Positions 48,081 to 57,305 of a stretch of DNA of 64,000 bases are shown one piece after another. Positions within the stretch are counted from its first letter, which is position 1; each line of letters begins with the position of its first letter. Below the pieces are notes generated by a model, which worked only from the letters and a program-made list of their open reading frames with translations, did not search any database and was not told the DNA's origin. The stretch is taken from NCBI RefSeq assembly GCF_016458235.1, contig NZ_JAEMHK010000004.1:124001-188000 (forward strand). Direction: 5' to 3'. This stretch comes from Geomonas propionica (GTDB lineage: Bacteria > Desulfobacterota > Desulfuromonadia > Geobacterales > Geobacteraceae). The position numbers and the translations under genes were made by a program.

Positions 48081-48380
48081 ATGGGCAAGATAACTCTGCT
48101 GGTCGTCGCAGTCATCCTCTCCACCACTACCGCTTTCGCAGCGGATTTGCCTCCTGTGCTCACCGCACCCCAAAACATTGAGTCAGTGTTGGCGGCTTCA
48201 CCAGTCAAGGACGAGCTTTGCAAGGCCACCACATCCGAAAAAGACGAACTTGGCCGCCGTGGCTGCTGCTCATGGCATGGCGGTGTCTGTGGCTGTTCCG
48301 ATGGCAGGGTTGTCTGTTGCGACGGTTCTTACAGCCCCTCCTGCACCTGCCACCACGAGGACCAGCCCAGCCAGATGTAA
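48081..48380 (+). CDS. Small secreted Cys-rich protein
   Basis: 99 residues with GAGGAG before the ATG. Signal peptide MGKITLLVVAVILSTTTAFA; the C-terminal half RRGCCSWHGGVCGCSDGRVVCCDGSYSPSCTCH has nine Cys in a conserved arrangement seen in other small bacterial secreted proteins (GCCSxHGGVCGC...VVCCDG). It may be disulfide-rich or metal binding. Function unknown. It is 36 bases upstream of a glycosyltransferase in the same low-GC cassette. Confidence 0.72.
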   Translation: MGKITLLVVAVILSTTTAFAADLPPVLTAPQNIESVLAASPVKDELCKATTSEKDELGRRGCCSWHGGVCGCSDGRVVCCDGSYSPSCTCHHEDQPSQM

Positions 48381-48416
48381 CAAATCAGATGGTAGTCAAA
48401 TTAGAGAGGAGTCGGA

Positions 48417-49106
48417 ATGAAGTTGTCTGTAGTAATCCCCTGTTACAATGAAGCAAGTACCATTGAGGAGGTTGTCGGCCGGGTTCTGGCCTCACCATAT
48501 GAAAAAAAAGAAGTCATCATCGTGGACGACTGCTCCACAGATGGCACTATTGAGATCCTCAAGTCGAAACTTGCTGGCCAAGTCAGCATGATTCACTACC
48601 ATTCCCAGAATCAGGGAAAGGGCGCTGCGCTAAGGACTGGCATAAAAAGCGCTACTGGGGACATTGTTATTATACAGGATGCCGATTTGGAGTATGACGC
48701 CAGCCAGTACCCCAAAATCATTGCTCCAATTCTAAACGGCAAAGCTGATGTTGTGTATGGCTCACGCTTCTCCGGAGGCGAAGAGCACCGCGTCGTCTAT
48801 TTCTGGCACAGAATAGGGAACGGATTCCTGACCCTTCTTTCTAACATGTTCTCGGATCTAAACCTTACAGACATGGAGACCTGCTACAAAGCTTTCCGCC
48901 GCGAGGTTATTCAATCCATAGAGATCAAGGAAAACAGATTCGGCTTTGAACCCGAGATCACTGCGAAACTTGCAAAAAAGAGGTGCAGAATCTACGAGGT
49001 AGGAATCTCCTACTATGGGAGGACATACGAGGAGGGAAAGAAAATCGGCTGGAAAGATGGGTTCTCCGCCCTTCGCTGCATTATTAAATATAACGTCTTT
49101 AACTGA
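48417..49106 (+). CDS. Family 2 glycosyltransferase (dolichyl/polyprenyl-phosphate sugar transferase-like)
   Basis: 229 residues with AGAGGAG before the ATG. GT2 motifs: [36 protein letters not shown] and the metal-binding DADLEYD, then YGSRFSGGE. The DPM1-like length and lack of membrane helices fit a cytoplasmic polyprenyl-phosphate mannose or glucose synthase. The downstream GT-C enzyme would use such a lipid-linked sugar. The gene is less GC-rich than the chromosome average here, and lies in the putative transferred cassette. Confidence 0.9.
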   Translation: MKLSVVIPCYNEASTIEEVVGRVLASPYEKKEVIIVDDCSTDGTIEILKSKLAGQVSMIHYHSQNQGKGAALRTGIKSATGDIVIIQDADLEYDASQYPKIIAPILNGKADVVYGSRFSGGEEHRVVYFWHRIGNGFLTLLSNMFSDLNLTDMETCYKAFRREVIQSIEIKENRFGFEPEITAKLAKKRCRIYEVGISYYGRTYEEGKKIGWKDGFSALRCIIKYNVFN

Positions 49107-49110
49107 TCGC

Positions 49111-50409
49111 ATGATGACAAGTTATAAACATCGTGCCTTCGGCCCTATTGCTATTCTTATCTGTTTCTTTCTGGCATTGCTTGCGGTACCAGCTACCAAA
49201 GGAACATTGAACAGCGTCCCTGAACCAGGCGTTAGCGACGGCATAGAATATGACAGCCTGGCATGGCAGCTCGCTCAAGGTCACGGCTTCGCCTTCGACT
49301 TTGACGACCCCTCTTTCAAAAAGCCATATGAGGAAGTGGGGGCACCACACGGGTCAGGGAGAGGTGAAACGACCTACCGGCCTCCGATGCTACCGGCAGT
49401 GATGGCACTGTTCTATAAAGCATTCGGCAGAACGTTCGCTCCAATCAGGATCTTCAATTGCCTCGTTGTGGCCATGGCAGCGATGTCAACTTTCGTGATG
49501 GTTCGGAAAAGACTAGGGTTGACCGCGGCAATTGCGACGACGGCGTTTCTCGCTATTGACGGCAGGACTTGGTTCTTCTCCAACAAGATACTTACGGAAG
49601 CTCTTGCGTGCTTTACCACTGTCTTAATTGTATGGTCTCTTCTCAAGTTTCAAGAAGAGTGGACCAACAAATGGGCGGTTGCAGTAGGAATTTCCCTCGC
49701 ATTAGGCTTTTTCACACGCAGCATCCTGATTTTTTGGTTCCCCATTCTGGCTGTCATTATCCCCTACCTCCACCAGGAAAAGTTCTCCTTAACTCCTGTA
49801 AAACAAGGAGTCAAATCAGCGCTCGTCTTTGTTGTTACCTTTATGGTACTGACGACTCCCTGGTTCATCCGGAATTGTGTTGTAATGGGAAAGTTCGCCC
49901 CACTCGGAACAATGGGTGCCATGAGCATGGCAGCAGCCTACAGCGACAAAGCCTTGGCCGAGAAAGGTAGGTGGTACGATCTAGCTGCCACCGGTTTTTT
50001 CCCGGTTGCTCCATCTGACAGGTACGACACCCTCACCAAAGAAAAGAGGAACGCTGCATATAGCCAGAGTGCCGCGCTGCACTGGATAAAGGCGAACCCC
50101 ACGAAACTACCGGCACTGGCGTTGTACAAGGTGTGGGACTTGTGGCTACCCGATACACCGCGGCAAACCCTACTCTTCACCTTTTTCCTTCTCGGCTGCT
50201 TTCTTTACCCTGTCAAAAAGCATCTAGTTATTTTTGGTGCCATTCTTGTTGCGAACACCTTAGGCGTTGCAGTGACATGGTCGGTCGGCAACAGATTCCT
50301 ATTCCCCGTTTTGCCGGTAATAGCAATACTGGCTGCTGGCGGCCTCTGTGAGGTGTACCGCATTTACCAAAGCTACAGGGAACAACCTGTTGACTCTCGT
50401 TTTGAGTGA
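49111..50409 (+). CDS. GT-C family membrane glycosyltransferase (PMT/ArnT-like)
   Basis: 432 residues beginning MMTSYKHRAFGPIAILICFF after the GT2 stop, so translation is probably coupled. About ten hydrophobic segments; the first periplasmic loop has GVSDGIEYDSLAWQLAQGHGF and the Asp-containing region typical of GT39 enzymes, and GRGETTYRPPMLPAVMALFYK resembles the family's second loop. It should transfer a sugar from polyprenyl phosphate to an unknown acceptor such as a protein or lipid. It forms a functional pair with the upstream GT2. Confidence 0.82.
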   Translation: MMTSYKHRAFGPIAILICFFLALLAVPATKGTLNSVPEPGVSDGIEYDSLAWQLAQGHGFAFDFDDPSFKKPYEEVGAPHGSGRGETTYRPPMLPAVMALFYKAFGRTFAPIRIFNCLVVAMAAMSTFVMVRKRLGLTAAIATTAFLAIDGRTWFFSNKILTEALACFTTVLIVWSLLKFQEEWTNKWAVAVGISLALGFFTRSILIFWFPILAVIIPYLHQEKFSLTPVKQGVKSALVFVVTFMVLTTPWFIRNCVVMGKFAPLGTMGAMSMAAAYSDKALAEKGRWYDLAATGFFPVAPSDRYDTLTKEKRNAAYSQSAALHWIKANPTKLPALALYKVWDLWLPDTPRQTLLFTFFLLGCFLYPVKKHLVIFGAILVANTLGVAVTWSVGNRFLFPVLPVIAILAAGGLCEVYRIYQSYREQPVDSRFE

Positions 50410-50446
50410 AGGGTTAACCACGAGACCAATTGGAAGTCTGGACAGT

Positions 50447-50521
50447 CTGGGGGCAGGCTTGCAAAGTTGCAATCTCTCATTGCTTTGCCTCTCATCTTTG
50501 CAGCGTTGCAAACGTGCCCCC
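50447..50521. repeat. Hairpin repeat GGGGC...GCCCC, copy 3 (right flank)
   Basis: 75 bases reading CTGGGGGCAGGCTTGCAAAG to GCAAACGTGCCCCC. Matches 47766-47841 in sequence and hairpin form and stands in the same orientation, so the two flank the cassette as direct repeats. Confidence 0.65.
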
Positions 50522-50536
50522 GCCTCGCCAACAAAG

Positions 50537-50567
50537 AACGGCCTCTGATCCAGAATCAGAGGCCGTT
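50537..50567 (+). terminator. Rho-independent terminator
   Basis: AACGGCCTCTGAT (50537-50549) pairs perfectly with ATCAGAGGCCGTT (50555-50567), followed by TCGTGTT. It ends the glycosyltransferase transcript. The rest of 50568-50736 holds no gene and presumably the promoter of the Cache protein. Confidence 0.75.
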
Positions 50568-50736
50568 TCGTGTTGAGACAGGTCATGGATCCCACCTCGT
50601 GTGCCTCACAAGACGGACAAAGTGGGAAGGAGCACTCTTCGTGCGAATTATTCCACGCTACATTGCAATGACAGCGACAGGAAGTGCTGTATAATCTGAG
50701 GCTTATTCCTTTATCCACTCTCAGAGGCAAGCGGCA

Positions 50737-52002
50737 ATGAATAGCTCACCACCAACACGTGCGCTTGGACGATACAAAGACAGTTTCTTCTCCAGCCTGG
50801 TGGCCGGAGTGATACTGGTGAACCTCTTTGCCTACCTCATGGTCGGCAACTCCCTCTACAACAGCCGCAAGCACTATGACAGGCTGGCTGAAGTCGCTAC
50901 GCAAAACCTCGCCAAATCCCTTGAAGGAAACTTCTCCGACATCTTGGACAAGATGAACATCGTCCTCTACTCGGTCGGCGAAGAGACGGAAGAACAACTG
51001 GCGTCGCACGGCATCGACAAGGGCGCGTTGAGCGCTTACGCCAAGCGGCAGGTCCAGGTACTGCCGGAAGTAGATACGATCGCCATCGCTGACAGCGCTG
51101 GGAACGTCCTCTGCGGCAGCGACGGCATAACCACCTCAGTAAATATCAGCGACCGCGACTACTTCAGAAAACTCAGCAACGGGCCAGATCAGCAACTAGT
51201 GGTGTCGAATCTGCTCAAGGGTAAGGTGACAGGCAATTGGAGGATCATCGCCGCCAGACGCTACAATAACCGGAACGGCTCCTTCGGGGGGGTGGTGATA
51301 GGGACCATCGATGTGGACTACTTCGACAAGCTCTTCTCCCACCTCGACATCGGCAAGTACGGTGCGGTCGGCGTTCGAGATGCGGATTTCAGGCTGGTCG
51401 CCCTGCACCCTAAGGGGAAGGAGGCGGCAAGCCAGATCGGGTCCAACATAATCTCGCAAAAAACACGCGAGATGATCCAGGCCAACCCGGTTACCGCTAC
51501 CTACAAGACGGTTTTCGCGCGGGACAACAAGGAACGCATGGTCACCTTCCGCAAGGTCGCCAAGTACCCCTATTACATCTTCGCCACCATCTCGCCGGCC
51601 GACTACCTGACTTCCTGGCACAAGGAAGCCGGGGTCGGCCTGGTGCTGCTGTTGCTGTTCACCGCCATGACGGCGGCTTCCGCACGTTTTTTGTACAAGA
51701 GCAAGATGAACGCCCTGCTCCACGCAGAGGCCAAACGGTACGGCGACGAGATGAAGCAGGAAAACGAAGAGTTGAACGCGGCGCTGGTCAGGATCAAGCG
51801 CCTGGAAGGTATTATCTCTATCTGTTCCTATTGCAAGAAGATCCGTACCCAGGAAGACTCATGGGAGCAGCTCGAAAAGTATTTCAGCGAGCATTCCGAC
51901 GCCATGTTCAGTCACGGCATATGCCCCCATTGTGCGGACGAGCAACAGCGCATCTTCCGTAAGGCGGCCACGTCACACAAAGAGGGCGCCAATTCCACCT
52001 AA
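50737..52002 (+). CDS. Membrane Cache sensor protein with C-terminal Cys-knuckle module
   Basis: 421 residues. TM helices at about 25-45 and 288-308 enclose a double-Cache-like periplasmic sensor (VDTIAIADSAGNVLCGSDGI, SDRDYFRKLSNG, GAVGVRDADFRLVALHP). A coiled coil (about 315-360) then leads to IISICSYCKKIRTQEDSWEQLEKYFSEHSDAMFSHGICPHCAD, with Cys363, Cys366, Cys396 and Cys399 in two CxxC pairs. This module recurs at the C-terminus of other bacterial sensors without a defined function. There is no kinase, GGDEF or MCP domain. The kinase gene 87 bases downstream may be its partner. Confidence 0.8.
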   Translation: MNSSPPTRALGRYKDSFFSSLVAGVILVNLFAYLMVGNSLYNSRKHYDRLAEVATQNLAKSLEGNFSDILDKMNIVLYSVGEETEEQLASHGIDKGALSAYAKRQVQVLPEVDTIAIADSAGNVLCGSDGITTSVNISDRDYFRKLSNGPDQQLVVSNLLKGKVTGNWRIIAARRYNNRNGSFGGVVIGTIDVDYFDKLFSHLDIGKYGAVGVRDADFRLVALHPKGKEAASQIGSNIISQKTREMIQANPVTATYKTVFARDNKERMVTFRKVAKYPYYIFATISPADYLTSWHKEAGVGLVLLLLFTAMTAASARFLYKSKMNALLHAEAKRYGDEMKQENEELNAALVRIKRLEGIISICSYCKKIRTQEDSWEQLEKYFSEHSDAMFSHGICPHCADEQQRIFRKAATSHKEGANST

Positions 52003-52088
52003 ACCTGCACCTGTTATTTGCCGATAAACATCTCAGACAGTGATATCGATCGAACACTCAGTCCGACTCAGCTCAGGCGGTGACACCG

Positions 52089-54479
52089 ATGTTCTCCCGA
52101 CTCTTCACGACCAGGCGATACGCCCTTTCTTTATGCTTCATCTGGGTGCTCCTCATCGCCGTGTCACTGGTATGGTTTTACGTTCAACACAAAAACAACC
52201 TCGATGAAATCGCCAAGGCGCAGGCCCGCATCGCTTTCGAAAAGGACCTCCTGTACCGACAGTGGGCGTCCCAACACGGCGGCGTCTACGCCCCGGTCAC
52301 GCCGAAGACGCAACCCAACCCCTACCTGGCCCATATCCCGGAACGAGACATCACGACCCCTTCCGGCAAAGAGCTGACCCTTATCAACCCCGCCTACATG
52401 ACCCGCCAGGTGTTCGAGTTGGCCGAAACGGAAAAACAGGTAGCCAAAGGGCATATCACCAGCCTGAACCCGATCAGAAGGGAAAACGCCCCGGACCCGT
52501 GGGAACGAAAGGCGCTGCAAGCCTTTGAAAAGGGCGCCAAGGAGGTAAGCGAGGTGGTCACGGTGGGCGGCCGCCCAGTCATGAGACTGATGCGACCTTT
52601 CACGGTGGAAACCTCCTGCCTGAAATGCCACGCCGCCCAAGGCTACAAAACGGGGGACATCCGTGGCGGCATCAGCGTGACGGTGCCGCTTGCCGTCTTC
52701 TCGGCGGGCTCCAACCGCATACTGGCCAGCACCGCGGCAGCCCTCGTCCTGATCGGCATAATCGGCGTGAGCCTGATCCTGGTCGGGGCAGGCAGGATAT
52801 CAGAAAGCTCCCGAAGGCTTGAGGAGAAGAACGCCGAACTGTTGAACGAGGTATCCGAACGCGAGATCGCCCAGGAACAGTTGAGGGAGCAGGCCCTCCT
52901 TCTGGAGGAGGAAATGGCGGAGCGCCAGGCGGCCAAGGAGGGGGCCGTGGCCAACCAGAGGCAGCTGCAGCTGATCATGGATTCCACCCATGCCGCCATC
53001 TACGGCATAGACACATCGGGAAAATGCACCTTCGCCAACAGGACCTGCCTGGAGCTGACCGGTTACGACCATCTCGACGAATTGCTCGGCAAGAACATGC
53101 ACGACATCATCCACCACACCCTGCCCAGCGGGGTCCCCGCACAGGTGGCGCAATGCAACATCGTCCGCGCCTTCAGCGAGGGGAAAGGGTGTACGGTACG
53201 TGACGAGGTTTTCTGGCGCAAGGACGGCACCTGTTTCCCGGTGGAGTACTCCTCGTATCCCATCGTGAACAACGGCATCATCGAAGGGGCCGTGGTCAGT
53301 TTCGTCGATCAGACCGAGCGCAGTGTCCTCGAGGCGCAATTGCGCCAAGCGCAGAAAATGGAGGCCGTCGGCCAGTTGGCGGGGGGAGTCGCTCACGACT
53401 TCAACAACGTCCTGCAGGTGATCAGCGGCTACGGAAGTATCCTGAAGCTGGATGAAAGGCTCGACGAGCTGCAGAAACAGGAGGTCGATCAGATCCTATC
53501 CGCAGCGGAGCGGGCGGCCCAGCTGACCAGGGGGCTGCTGGCATTCAGCCGCAAACAGGTGATCACCCTCGCGCCGGTCAATCTCAATGACGTGGTGGAA
53601 AGCGTGCGCAAGTTCTTGGTCCGGATCATCGGAGAGGATATCCACCTGAGGACGACGCCCTGCCCGGGAAACCTTTACATCATGGCCGACCTGGGACAAC
53701 TGGAGCAGGTCCTCATCAACCTCGCGACCAATGCGAGGGACGCCATGCCCAGGGGCGGGGTACTGGCCATCGAAACGGGAAACCATGAGGTGGAAAGCCC
53801 GCTGGACCACGAATCAGGAGAGACCAAGCCGGGTCACTACGCTGTCTTGACCGTCGCCGATACCGGTTGCGGCATGGATGCGGATACCAGCAAGAGGATC
53901 TTCGAGCCCTTCTACACCACCAAGGATGTCAGCAAGGGGACGGGTCTGGGGATGGCGATCGTCTATGGCATCGTGCAGCAGCATAACGGCTTCATCAACG
54001 TCTACAGCGAACCAGGCCATGGCACCACCTTCAGGATCTACCTCCCCATCTACCACTCCGACCGGATCCGGGACCACGACAACGACAAGCAGACCGAGCC
54101 GCCGCGGGGGGGGGACGAGACCATACTGCTCGCCGAGGACGACGAAGCGGTGCGCAACCTGGTCCTGTCCGTGCTGACGCGCTTCGGCTACCGCGTGATC
54201 CAGGCGGTGGACGGCCAGGATGCGGTGGAGAAGTACGTGGCGCACCAGAACGAGATCGACATGATACTGATGGACCTGATCATGCCGCGCAAGAACGGGA
54301 AAGAGGCCTACGACGAGATCGCCGGCGTGAACCCGGCTGCGAAGGTGCTGTACGCCAGCGGCTATACGGCCGACTTCATCAAGAAGCGCGGGGTGCCCGA
54401 GGAGGGCATCGAGCTGATCATGAAACCGATCCAGCCGATGCAACTATTGCGGACGGTACGGGAAGTCCTGGACGCGTAA
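52089..54479 (+). CDS. Hybrid histidine kinase with DUF3365 haem sensor, PAS and receiver
   Basis: 796 residues from the ATG at 52089 (AGGCGG upstream; a GTG at 52080 is also possible). TM about 15-35; a DUF3365/Tll0287-like periplasmic domain with a c-type haem motif CLKCH (Cys177-His181); a second TM near 213-233; coiled coil; PAS (about 297-415); HisKA with His436 (GGVAHDFNN); an ATPase domain with DTGCGMD and GTGLGMAIVYGI; a receiver with Asp729 (LMDLIMP). The haem would sense redox state or a gas. The kinase core is close to that of the SBP3/PocR kinase at 27804, which suggests duplication with sensor exchange. Lacks an output domain. Confidence 0.92.
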   Translation: MFSRLFTTRRYALSLCFIWVLLIAVSLVWFYVQHKNNLDEIAKAQARIAFEKDLLYRQWASQHGGVYAPVTPKTQPNPYLAHIPERDITTPSGKELTLINPAYMTRQVFELAETEKQVAKGHITSLNPIRRENAPDPWERKALQAFEKGAKEVSEVVTVGGRPVMRLMRPFTVETSCLKCHAAQGYKTGDIRGGISVTVPLAVFSAGSNRILASTAAALVLIGIIGVSLILVGAGRISESSRRLEEKNAELLNEVSEREIAQEQLREQALLLEEEMAERQAAKEGAVANQRQLQLIMDSTHAAIYGIDTSGKCTFANRTCLELTGYDHLDELLGKNMHDIIHHTLPSGVPAQVAQCNIVRAFSEGKGCTVRDEVFWRKDGTCFPVEYSSYPIVNNGIIEGAVVSFVDQTERSVLEAQLRQAQKMEAVGQLAGGVAHDFNNVLQVISGYGSILKLDERLDELQKQEVDQILSAAERAAQLTRGLLAFSRKQVITLAPVNLNDVVESVRKFLVRIIGEDIHLRTTPCPGNLYIMADLGQLEQVLINLATNARDAMPRGGVLAIETGNHEVESPLDHESGETKPGHYAVLTVADTGCGMDADTSKRIFEPFYTTKDVSKGTGLGMAIVYGIVQQHNGFINVYSEPGHGTTFRIYLPIYHSDRIRDHDNDKQTEPPRGGDETILLAEDDEAVRNLVLSVLTRFGYRVIQAVDGQDAVEKYVAHQNEIDMILMDLIMPRKNGKEAYDEIAGVNPAAKVLYASGYTADFIKKRGVPEEGIELIMKPIQPMQLLRTVREVLDA

Positions 54480-54499
54480 CGAAGTGGAGGCCGGGAGAA

Positions 54500-55741
54500 T
54501 TACTGCAGAGGCACTCCGGCGAGATAAACCTGCTCCAGGCGTCCCCGGGCCAGAACGGTTGCCTCGATGCCGGCGCCGGCGTCGACGTTGCAACCGCCCA
54601 GCACCAGGAAATCGGCGCGCTTGCCGAGCTCGAGCGATCCGGTGTCGCCATCGATGCGCAGCGCCCGCGCGCCGCCGAGGGTTGCCATGACGAGGAGTTC
54701 CTGGCAGGTGAAGACGCCGGGGGCGATCTGCTGAAGGAAATGAATTTCATCCCAGAGGGAAAGCGAATCGTTGCTGGCCAGCGAATCGGTGCCAAGCGCC
54801 AGCGGCAGACCGGCTTCCTTGAGCAGCTTGTGCGGAGCGCAGCCGACAAAGAGACGGTCGTTGCTGCGCGGGCAGAGCACGACACTCACGCCGCGCTCCT
54901 TGAGGATGGCGACATCGTTGGGGGTGACATGGACCGCGTGCACCGCCAGGGTGGCTGCATCCAGCACGCCCAACTCGTCCAGGTAGCGGGTCGAGGTGGT
55001 GCGCATCGGGTGCGGCAGGTACTGCTCCCAGTGCGCCATCGGGTAGAGCAGTTCGGCAATGTCGCCGGTGCTGTCGTGCATGAAAGCGGCTTCTGCCGCC
55101 GTCTCGGAGAGGTGCACCGCCTTTACTGCGCCCATCTTCAGCGAAAGATCCTGCAGGCAGCGGAAGAGTTTGGCGGAAACGGTGTGGGGCGTGTGCGGGG
55201 AGAGACCAGGGAGAAGCCCCCCCTGCAAGTTCTCCAGCGTCGCCTCCATCCGCGCCACCAGCGTGTCGCAGAGTAAGGGGTCGTGTCCGATCGCTTCCAG
55301 GAACAGTCTCCCGGCAAGCGCGGTGTCACGGTACAGCGGAACCAGCGAGAGGTCGGAGAGGATGTCGCCGACCGCGGTGGTGCCGGATTCCACGCAAAGC
55401 CGCATTCCTTCCCGGACCGAGTGCTCCAAGTCTCCCGGCTCCAGGCTCCGCTTTATCTTCACCACCTGCTGAATCCATTCCACGTAGCGCTTGGGGAGGT
55501 AGTCGAGTTCCTTCCTGAGTTTCCAGGCCGGGAAATGGGTCAGTTCAAGGTGGGTGTGCGCGTTCACCATGCCGGGCATGAGCACCGACTCGTGCAGGTC
55601 GGTGACCGGCGCGGAAAACTGCGCCCGCAGCTCGTGGAGCTTGCCGACCGCGACGATGCGCCCGTCTTTCACGGCGAGCGCACCGCCCTCTATGGGCGGA
55701 GAGGAAATGGGGAGCAGATAGGATGCAGCGTATATTCTCAT
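54500..55741 (-). CDS. Amidohydrolase family deaminase (COG0402-like; possible aminodeoxyfutalosine deaminase)
   Basis: 413 residues. Metal ligands: NAHTHLEL (HxH), AVHLSETAAEA (His), VHAVHVTPND (His) and ALGTDSLASND (Asp). This is the TrzA/SsnA/5-methylthioadenosine deaminase group of zinc or iron deaminases. In Geobacter-type bacteria, which make menaquinone by the futalosine route, a member of this group deaminates aminodeoxyfutalosine; no other men/mqn gene is nearby, so that is only a suggestion. It is convergent with the haem kinase and followed by a spacer of repeats. Confidence 0.82.
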   Translation of the reverse strand: MRIYAASYLLPISSPPIEGGALAVKDGRIVAVGKLHELRAQFSAPVTDLHESVLMPGMVNAHTHLELTHFPAWKLRKELDYLPKRYVEWIQQVVKIKRSLEPGDLEHSVREGMRLCVESGTTAVGDILSDLSLVPLYRDTALAGRLFLEAIGHDPLLCDTLVARMEATLENLQGGLLPGLSPHTPHTVSAKLFRCLQDLSLKMGAVKAVHLSETAAEAAFMHDSTGDIAELLYPMAHWEQYLPHPMRTTSTRYLDELGVLDAATLAVHAVHVTPNDVAILKERGVSVVLCPRSNDRLFVGCAPHKLLKEAGLPLALGTDSLASNDSLSLWDEIHFLQQIAPGVFTCQELLVMATLGGARALRIDGDTGSLELGKRADFLVLGGCNVDAGAGIEATVLARGRLEQVYLAGVPLQ

Positions 55742-55861
55742 TCGAAAACCCCGCCAAGCAAAGAACCACAGAGGACACGGAGGAGCACGGAGGTCTCAGA
55801 GGAAACCATAGGAGCATATTTTAGCAGGTAGTTGAGATTAAAGCGAACTTCCTGGAGGCAA

Positions 55862-55948
55862 ATCCACCCGAAGGCAAATCCCCCCTGTCCCCCCTTCGCC
55901 AAGGCTACGGGGGGCAGGCTCCCCCTTTGCAAAAGCGGGGGACGCGGG
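55862..55948. repeat. CCCCCCTGTCCCCC / CCCCCTTTGCAAAAGCGGGGG REP-like element
   Basis: An inverted and partly duplicated copy of the CCCCCTTTGCGAAGGGGG family (AAATCCCCCCTGTCCCCCCT then CCCCCTTTGCAAAAGCGGGG). The flanking 55742-55861 contains ACCACAGAGGACACGGAGGA-like repetitive DNA. The spacer has no gene. Confidence 0.6.
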
Positions 55949-55993
55949 TTCGAGTGCAACTTTTAAACTCGGCACCAGCCGGGATGGGCCATA

Positions 55994-56032
55994 GAAAAAG
56001 GACGCTGACGAATTACGTTTCCATCAGCGTCC
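55994..56032 (-). terminator. Rho-independent terminator of the panBCD operon
   Basis: On the reverse strand GGACGCTGA (56032-56024) pairs with TCAGCGTCC (56008-56000), a 9-bp stem, followed by five T. Confidence 0.9.
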
Positions 56033-56056
56033 CCAATTGTGCTAATCGATCGGCAG

Positions 56057-56461
56057 CTAGTTCTTCCAGTGCACGCTCTTCAGAGTGGCCTGGCCGGCGG
56101 CTTCCTTGCGGGTGGGGAGCATCTTGTTCTTTTCGTCGACGAAGACCAGCTTGGGCTCGTGGGCAATGGCCTCGGCGTTCTCCATGTTGACGAAACTCGC
56201 GATGATCACCAGGTCCTGCGGAGCAACCAGACGCGCCGCCGCGCCGTTGATGCAGATCACGCCGGAACCGCGCTCGCCCTCGATGGCGTAGGTCTCGAAA
56301 CGGCTGCCGTTGGTGACGTCCCAGATGCAGACGGCCTCGTACGGGATGATGTCGGCGGCTTCCATGAGGTCGAGATCGATGGTGATGCTCCCCTCGTAGT
56401 GCAGGTCGGCACCGGTGACGGTGGCGCGGTGGATCTTGCTCTTCAGCATCTTCCTGTCCAT
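56057..56461 (-). CDS. panD: Aspartate 1-decarboxylase
   Basis: 134 residues; start at 56461 with GGGGAGGAA upstream. [25 protein letters not shown] holds the autocleavage site Gly-Ser (after YEG), which generates the catalytic pyruvoyl group from Ser. The C-terminal [10 protein letters not shown]-type region ([20 protein letters not shown]) is conserved. It makes beta-alanine from aspartate for pantothenate synthesis. It follows panC by four bases. Confidence 0.97.
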   Translation of the reverse strand: MDRKMLKSKIHRATVTGADLHYEGSITIDLDLMEAADIIPYEAVCIWDVTNGSRFETYAIEGERGSGVICINGAAARLVAPQDLVIIASFVNMENAEAIAHEPKLVFVDEKNKMLPTRKEAAGQATLKSVHWKN

Positions 56462-56465
56462 ATTC

Positions 56466-57305
56466 TTATTCCTCCCCAAGTACAGTGTTGTCAATTAATC
56501 TAACTGAGCCGACCCGCACGGCCAGTGCGAGCAGCGTCCTCTCATCGGCTATCTGCAACGGAAGCAGGGTGTCCTGATCCCTGAACTCCAGGTAATCGAG
56601 CTCCGCGGCGCTCTCCCGCTCGATCAATGCCAGCGCCTTATCCCTCAAGACGGCGACGCTCTTCTCGCCGCCCCGGAAGGCGTCACGGGCGGCGGCGATG
56701 GAACGGGAGAGGCAAAGTGCCGGCTCTCGCTGTTCCGGGGTGAGCCGCGCGTTGCGGGAACTCAGCGCCAGGCCGTCAGCCTCGCGCACGATGGGCATGC
56801 CGACAATCTCGACGTCGAAGTTGAAGTCCCGCACCATGCGCCGGATCACGGCGAGCTGCTGGAAATCCTTCTTGCCGAAGATGGCGACGGCAGGCATCAC
56901 GATGTTGAAGAGCTTGGCGACCACGGTGGTCACACCGCGGAAATGCCCGGGGCGGCTCGCGCCGCAAAGCTCGGTGGTGAGCCCTTCCACGTTCAGGTAG
57001 CTCTGGTAGCCGGCGGGGTACATGTCGGCGGCCTTGGGAGCGAAGATGACGTCGACTCCGGCCGCAGCGGCGACCTTCATATCGCGCTCGAAATCCCGCG
57101 GGTAGCTGTCCAGGTCCTCGTTGACGCCGAACTGGGTCGGATTGACGAAGATGCTGACCACGACAGTCTTGGCGCGCCCGCGCGCCTCCACCATGAGGGA
57201 CGCGTGTCCTTCGTGCAGGTACCCCATGGTGGGCACCAGGGCGATCTCGCCCCGCCTTTGCCGCGCGAACTGCTGCATCTCGGCGACGCTTTCGATGACT
57301 ATCAT
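56466..57305 (-). CDS. panC: Pantothenate synthetase
   Basis: 279 residues from [16 protein letters not shown] motif [13 protein letters not shown] with the HxxH signature, [50 protein letters not shown] and [12 protein letters not shown] are the pantothenate synthetase blocks. It condenses pantoate with beta-alanine. The start ATGA overlaps the stop of panB by four bases, so translation is coupled. Confidence 0.97.
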   Translation of the reverse strand: MIVIESVAEMQQFARQRRGEIALVPTMGYLHEGHASLMVEARGRAKTVVVSIFVNPTQFGVNEDLDSYPRDFERDMKVAAAAGVDVIFAPKAADMYPAGYQSYLNVEGLTTELCGASRPGHFRGVTTVVAKLFNIVMPAVAIFGKKDFQQLAVIRRMVRDFNFDVEIVGMPIVREADGLALSSRNARLTPEQREPALCLSRSIAAARDAFRGGEKSVAVLRDKALALIERESAAELDYLEFRDQDTLLPLQIADERTLLALAVRVGSVRLIDNTVLGEE

